The translations under genes were made by a program, and so were the position numbers. A model generated the notes under the pieces. It saw nothing but the letters and a program-made list of their open reading frames with translations, ran no database searches and was not told the origin of the DNA. Shown piece after piece: positions 60,492-64,000 of a DNA stretch of 64,000 nucleotides. Source of the stretch: Siccirubricoccus phaeus (lineage in GTDB: Bacteria; Pseudomonadota; Alphaproteobacteria; Acetobacterales; Acetobacteraceae); assembly GCF_008360935.1 (NCBI RefSeq), contig NZ_SRXO01000012.1, positions 141,810 to 205,809 on the forward strand, written 5' to 3'. The first letter of the stretch is position 1. Each line of letters starts with the position of its first letter.

Positions 60492-61646
60492 GTGGCGTTG
60501 GCGCCAGAACCCTCCCACCCGCCCGCGGCGCGGCTCATCGGGGAGGCGCCCGTCCCCGTCTGGAGCATGCCCGGCTCCGCCCTGCTGCGCCGCGCCCTGG
60601 GCCGGGCCGGCATCACCGAAATCGCGCCCTGGGACAACGCGCCCGCAGCGGGCGCGCTGCTGCTGATGCGGGCGGACCATGTCTATGATGCTGCTTTGGT
60701 GGCCGGCCTCGCCCGCACGCCGGCGGCGCTGCTTTGCCGGCCCGAAGACGGCAGGCCGGTCGCCGCGCACCTGCCGGCGCGCATGCCGGCCGCGGCCGTC
60801 GCCGCGGCGCTGGCGGAAGGCCGGGATGCCTGCGACCCCGCCTTTGCCGGGCTGCCGCCGCTCCGGCTAGGGGAGCTGGCCGGGAGTTACAACCGCGCCC
60901 TGCGCAAGCGCGGCACGCCCTATCTGCTGCGCCTCGCCCCGGAGACCCGCGCCACGGTGGAATGGGTGATGTTCGGCGGCTCCTACAAGGGCGTCACCGA
61001 CTTCGTCACCAAGCATATTTGGCCGTGGCCCGCCTTTCAGGTGGTGCGGGCCTGCGCCGCGCTTGGCATCACGCCGAACCAGGTCACCCTGGCGAGCCTC
61101 GTGCTGGTTTTCCTGGCGCTCTGGTGGTTCGCCCAGGGCGCCTACCTGCCGGGGCTGCTCGCCGCCTGGGTGATGACCTTCCTCGACACGGTGGACGGCA
61201 AGCTGGCGCGGGTGACGCTGACCTCCACGCCCTTCGGCAACGCCTTCGACCATGCCATTGACCTGATCCACCCGCCCTTCTGGTGGCTGGCCTGGATCAT
61301 GGGGCTGGGCGCGGTGGGCCTGCCGCTTGCCTACCCGGTGGCGGTCGGGGCGGTGGTCTTCGGCGGCTATGTGCTGCAGCGTTTGCAGGAGGGGCTTTTC
61401 CTCGCGCTGTACCGCATGGAGATCCATGTCTGGCGCCGCTTCGACAGCCTGTTCCGGCTGGTGATCGCGCGCCGCAACCCGAATTTGGTGCTGCTGACCC
61501 TGGCCACGCTGTTCGGCCGCCCGGATCTCGGCATCCTGGCGGTGACAGCCTGGACCGCCTTCGGCTGCATCGAGCAGGCGGTGGTGACGGTGCAGGCGGG
61601 TCTCAGGCGGCGCCGGGCGCCGCTGCGGTCCTGGCTCGAGGGATGA
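60492..61646 (+). CDS. CDP-alcohol phosphatidyltransferase with N-terminal extension
   Basis: The 384-residue membrane enzyme has the CDP-OH-P motif in FLDTVDGKLARVTLTSTPFG followed by NAFDHAIDLI (about 230-260) within five to six membrane segments. It joins a CDP-activated alcohol or lipid to its acceptor. Residues 1-130 resemble the tail of a nucleotidyltransferase domain, as in fused inositol-phosphate cytidylyl/phosphatidyl transferases, but catalytic motifs are missing. GTG 60492 is favoured; ATG 60447 would overlap the divergent gene. The stop overlaps the next gene by four bases. Confidence 0.86.
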   Translation: MALAPEPSHPPAARLIGEAPVPVWSMPGSALLRRALGRAGITEIAPWDNAPAAGALLLMRADHVYDAALVAGLARTPAALLCRPEDGRPVAAHLPARMPAAAVAAALAEGRDACDPAFAGLPPLRLGELAGSYNRALRKRGTPYLLRLAPETRATVEWVMFGGSYKGVTDFVTKHIWPWPAFQVVRACAALGITPNQVTLASLVLVFLALWWFAQGAYLPGLLAAWVMTFLDTVDGKLARVTLTSTPFGNAFDHAIDLIHPPFWWLAWIMGLGAVGLPLAYPVAVGAVVFGGYVLQRLQEGLFLALYRMEIHVWRRFDSLFRLVIARRNPNLVLLTLATLFGRPDLGILAVTAWTAFGCIEQAVVTVQAGLRRRRAPLRSWLEG

Positions 61647-62692
61647 GCCCCCTCGACCTCGGCTCTGCCGACGGCCGTTCCCCGGAGGCGGGTGGCGGGG
61701 CCGACTGCGTGCCCAGGTCGGCCGGCGCAGGCCATCCGCCGCCTGGAGGCCGCCGCATCGGCCTCATCAGCAATCCGCTGAGCCGCGCCTTCCGCGAGGG
61801 CCGCATTCGCCTGGGCCCGCAGGCGAGGACGCTGCCCCGGGCCGAGCCCGGGACCCCCGCCGAGCTCCGGGCGGCGCTGGCGGATTTCGCCGCGCGGGGC
61901 GTGGACCTGCTGGCGGTGCAGGGCGGCGACGGCACGTTGCGCGAGGTGCTGACCGCGCTGCCGGCGGCTTTCGGCTCGCGCCCCCGGCCGGAGATCGCCC
62001 TGCTGGCGGCGGGCAAGACGAACCTGGCGGCGCGCGCCGTGGGTACGGCGGGCATCGGGGATGCCGGCCTGACGCGCCTGCTCGAGGCCGCGCGGCACGG
62101 AGCGCTGCGCCGCCGGGTGCTGCCGGTGCTCGAGGTGACCCGGCCCGGCCTGGCCGGAGCGGCGCCGCTGCGCGGACTGCTATTCGGCGCCGGCGCCTTC
62201 ACCGAGGCCAAGCGCCTCGCCGATGCGCGGCTGCACGGCCGGGGCGTCCATGACCGCCTGGCGGTCGGGCTTGCCCTGGCGGGGGTGGCGCTGCGGGCGG
62301 GGCTGGACCGCGCCGATCCGCTGCGCCGCGGTGCGCCGATGGTGGTAGCCGCGGATGGCGGCCCGCCGGCGGAGGGGCGCCGGTTCCTGCTGCTCGCCAC
62401 CCCGCTCGACCGGCTGATGCTCGGCCTCTGGCCCTTCTGGGGGGAAGGTCCCGGGCCGCTCCACTGGCTCGACGTCGCGGCTCCGCCGCGCCGGCTGGGG
62501 AGGGCGCTCCTCGCTGCCTGGCGCGGCCGGCCGGCCCCCTGGATGCCGGCCTCGGGCTATCGCAGCGGCCACGCGGCGCAGCTCGCCATCAGGCTTGAGG
62601 TGCCTTTCGTCCTGGATGGCGAGGTGTTCGAGCCGGGCCCGGACGGAGTCCTGCTCTCCGCCCCATGCCGGATGGGCTTCGTCGCACCATGA
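61643..62692 (+). CDS. Lipid-kinase-fold protein (diacylglycerol/ceramide kinase-like)
   Basis: The 349-residue protein has the DAGK catalytic core: RIGLISNPLSRAFREGRI (about 38-55), LLAVQGGDGTLREVLTALP (about 91-109) and the ALLAAGKTNLAARAVG nucleotide loop. It should phosphorylate a lipid alcohol with ATP. A distinct ceramide kinase (CpgB) of this fold is known from Caulobacter; that reading fits the cluster. ATG 61643 overlaps the preceding stop. Confidence 0.83.
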   Translation: MSPLDLGSADGRSPEAGGGADCVPRSAGAGHPPPGGRRIGLISNPLSRAFREGRIRLGPQARTLPRAEPGTPAELRAALADFAARGVDLLAVQGGDGTLREVLTALPAAFGSRPRPEIALLAAGKTNLAARAVGTAGIGDAGLTRLLEAARHGALRRRVLPVLEVTRPGLAGAAPLRGLLFGAGAFTEAKRLADARLHGRGVHDRLAVGLALAGVALRAGLDRADPLRRGAPMVVAADGGPPAEGRRFLLLATPLDRLMLGLWPFWGEGPGPLHWLDVAAPPRRLGRALLAAWRGRPAPWMPASGYRSGHAAQLAIRLEVPFVLDGEVFEPGPDGVLLSAPCRMGFVAP

Positions 62693-63636
62693 TCACACCC
62701 GGCCGAGACGCGCTGGAGGCGCTGGTGGCGGCCGAGTTGGCCGTGCCGTCCGAACCGGGGCCCGGCACCGCTGCGGCCATGCGAGTGGCGGAGAACATCA
62801 TTGCCCGGCATGGTGGCGGGGCGGTCGAGGCGGTGCTGTTCTACGGCGCCTGCCGGCGCGAGGACGACCCGACGGGCCTGCTCGACCTTTATGTGCTGAC
62901 CAGCGGCCACCGCGCCTTCCACGGCCGGGCGCTGGCCGCACTGCTCAATGCGCTGCTGCCGCCGACCGTGCTGCACTGGCGCAGCCCGGGGCCCGGAGGC
63001 GAGATCCGGGCCAAGGTGGCGGTGATGCGCCTCGGCCAGTTCGAGCGGCGTCTCCGTCCCGGCGGGCTGGACACCACGATCTGGGCCCGGTTCTGCCAGC
63101 CCTCCACCCTGGTCCATGCGCGTGATGCGGCGGCGCGGCGGCGGGTAGAGCGGGCGGTCGCGCAGGCGCTGGAGACGGCCGCGCTCTGGGCGGTGCGGCT
63201 TGGGCCTGCCAGGGCGGCGCCGGACGCGTACTGGCGCAGCCTCTTCGCTCGCACCTTTGGCGCCGAGCTGCGTCCCGAGCGCAGCGACCGGCCGGACCGT
63301 CTCCTGGCCGCCGCACCCGATTGGTACGACCAGGCCCTGCCTCTGGCCCTCGCACGGCTCGGGCTTCCACCGGACGCTGCGGGCCGGCTCGCCCCCGGCC
63401 GGCTCGGGCGATGGAGCCAAGGGTGGATGCTGCGCCGGACCTGCGGCAAGGCGCTGAACCTGCTGCGCCTGGTCAAGGCGGCTTTCACCTATGAGGCCGG
63501 GCCCGACTACCTGCTCGACAAGATCGGGCGGCATACCGGCGTCACGCTGCAGCTGACGGCCTGGCAGCGGCGCCACCCCGTGCTCGCGGCGCCGGCCCTG
63601 CTCTGGCGGCTGCGACGGCGGGGCGCGGTGCGCTGA
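62689..63636 (+). CDS. Nucleotidyltransferase-like protein, possible Tam41-type cytidylyltransferase
   Basis: The 315-residue protein contains AVLFYGACRREDDPTGLLDLYVLTSG (a glycine-then-acidic pattern like nucleotidyltransferase G[S/A]..D.D), EIRAKVAVMRLGQFE, and FCQPSTLVHARD. This layout recalls Tam41 phosphatidate cytidylyltransferase (YGSGVF..DFI and a K-x-G-V site), but identity is low and the call is tentative. ATG 62689 overlaps the lipid-kinase stop (ATGA). As the last gene after a CDP-alcohol transferase and a lipid kinase, a CDP-lipid-forming role would complete the pathway. Confidence 0.45.
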   Translation: MITPGRDALEALVAAELAVPSEPGPGTAAAMRVAENIIARHGGGAVEAVLFYGACRREDDPTGLLDLYVLTSGHRAFHGRALAALLNALLPPTVLHWRSPGPGGEIRAKVAVMRLGQFERRLRPGGLDTTIWARFCQPSTLVHARDAAARRRVERAVAQALETAALWAVRLGPARAAPDAYWRSLFARTFGAELRPERSDRPDRLLAAAPDWYDQALPLALARLGLPPDAAGRLAPGRLGRWSQGWMLRRTCGKALNLLRLVKAAFTYEAGPDYLLDKIGRHTGVTLQLTAWQRRHPVLAAPALLWRLRRRGAVR

Positions 63637-63653
63637 GACGGTCCCCTCGGGAC

Positions 63654-63776
63654 CTAGTGTCCCGATTCCGCAGTCCTGCGGACGTCGTTCTCGGGGCCAC
63701 CAGCTGTTGTTTTCGGTGGCCTGCTTGTCCGCTGCGTTCGCTGGAAATCCGGCGAACTTCGCGGGCAGGACACTAG
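63654..63776. repeat. MITE-like element with 9-bp terminal inverted repeats
   Basis: CTAGTGTCC (63654-63662) and GGACACTAG (63768-63776) bound a 123-base stretch with internal hairpins CCGCAG/CTGCGG (63668-63681) and GGCCACC/GGTGGCC (63695-63721). It has no coding capacity. No target duplication is obvious, apart from TAG-type symmetry within the arms. Confidence 0.5.
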
Positions 63777-63814
63777 AGCGGTTTCACGCTGACTGTGCAG
63801 CGCGAAACCGCTCT
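63775..63814. repeat. AGAGCGGTTTC palindromic repeat
   Basis: AGAGCGGTTTC (63775-63785) and GAAACCGCTCT (63804-63814) form a perfect 11-bp stem around an 18-base loop. Elements with this arm are widely dispersed in alphaproteobacterial genomes. Confidence 0.7.
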
Positions 63815-63829
63815 AGCTTATGGGTTTGT

Positions 63830-63878
63830 AGAGCAGATTCACGCCTCCGGGCGATGCCGCCCTCCGGCGATCTGCTCT
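63830..63878. repeat. Short structured repeat, copy 2 (partner at 23021-23064)
   Basis: The outer 9-bp stem AGAGCAGAT/ATCTGCTCT (63830-63838, 63870-63878) encloses TCACGCCTCCGGGCG, ATGC, then CGCCCTCCGGCG. The inner segment matches copy 1 except in the turn, while the stem sequence differs and is still paired. Confidence 0.72.
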
Positions 63879-63892
63879 AGAGCATGCTGTGT

Positions 63893-64000
63893 TTAGGCGG
63901 AAGCATATCCTGAGTTGGCGAGATAGTTGGCGCATTCGGTTGGGCTGACGAGGTCGAGGATGGCGCCGACCTTGCGCCAGGTGGTGCCGATAGTTCGCTG
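63893..64000 (-). mobile_element. IS630-type transposase, C-terminal end (cut by window edge)
   Basis: The last 35 codons of a minus-strand frame read RTIGTTWRKVGAILDLVSPT, then ECANYLANSGYASA and a TAA stop at 63893-63895. The P-x-E-C-x-N-Y ending is typical of IS630-family transposases. The rest lies beyond the window. The IS end should fall within the palindrome-rich stretch at 63879-63892, where CTAGAGCATGCT is seen. Confidence 0.75.

Overview
The window is very GC-rich, with codon third positions almost entirely G or C. Its genes fit an alphaproteobacterium of the Acetobacteraceae, most probably Roseomonas-like. Pointers to this are a Hint-domain protein, orphan TctC/Bug-type binding proteins, the TauE/TIGR02186 pair, YjbH/SLBB surface-polysaccharide genes and sphingolipid-type lipid genes. 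The lineage call is inference from gene content; no rRNA is present.

Bases 1-15000 are mostly housekeeping. A minus-strand translation block (rpmI, rplT, a terminator or attenuator hairpin, pheS, start of pheT) comes first. It is followed by a Hint-domain protein, a HerA/DUF853 ATPase, a dapF-mtaB-ftsY run with overlapping or nearly overlapping genes (FtsY carries a 31-residue Pro/Ala repeat array), a small exported protein, a creatininase-family hydrolase, and a TauE-TIGR02186-UspA operon.

Bases 15100-25400 form a surface polysaccharide locus: sugar transferase, O-antigen ligase-like protein, Wzz-like chain-length protein and heparinase-like lyase on the minus strand, then a large SLBB export protein and a YjbH-like lipoprotein-family protein on the plus strand. 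Several palindromic repeat elements and a minisatellite sit at gene starts here.

Bases 25381-26187 hold tRNA-Gly(CCC) followed by wreckage of an integrated element, including a frameshifted restriction-endonuclease-like pseudogene. Bases 26187-53123 are accessory metabolism. They hold an RpiR-controlled UgpC-type ABC importer with a metallophosphoesterase, a TetR-flanked catabolic operon (MFS, two hydrolases, LLM flavin enzyme, TctC protein, FAD monooxygenase), opgGH for periplasmic glucans, an IclR-flanked catabolic operon (PhyH dioxygenase, Asp/Glu racemase-like, three SDRs, TctC protein), a phage terminase relic and a type II NADH dehydrogenase.

Bases 53372-63636 are the most interesting part. 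A compact cluster combines a MobA-like nucleotidyltransferase, a GNAT-fold acyltransferase, a fatty acid hydroxylase/sterol desaturase, an LptF/LptG pair, a HIT protein, a DUF2141 protein, a metallophosphoesterase, a CDP-alcohol phosphatidyltransferase, a lipid-kinase-fold protein and a possible Tam41-like cytidylyltransferase. Together they look like a dedicated pathway for making and exporting a non-LPS lipid, plausibly a sphingolipid with a modified headgroup. The right edge is a tight series of palindromic repeats running into the C-terminal end of an IS630-type transposase.
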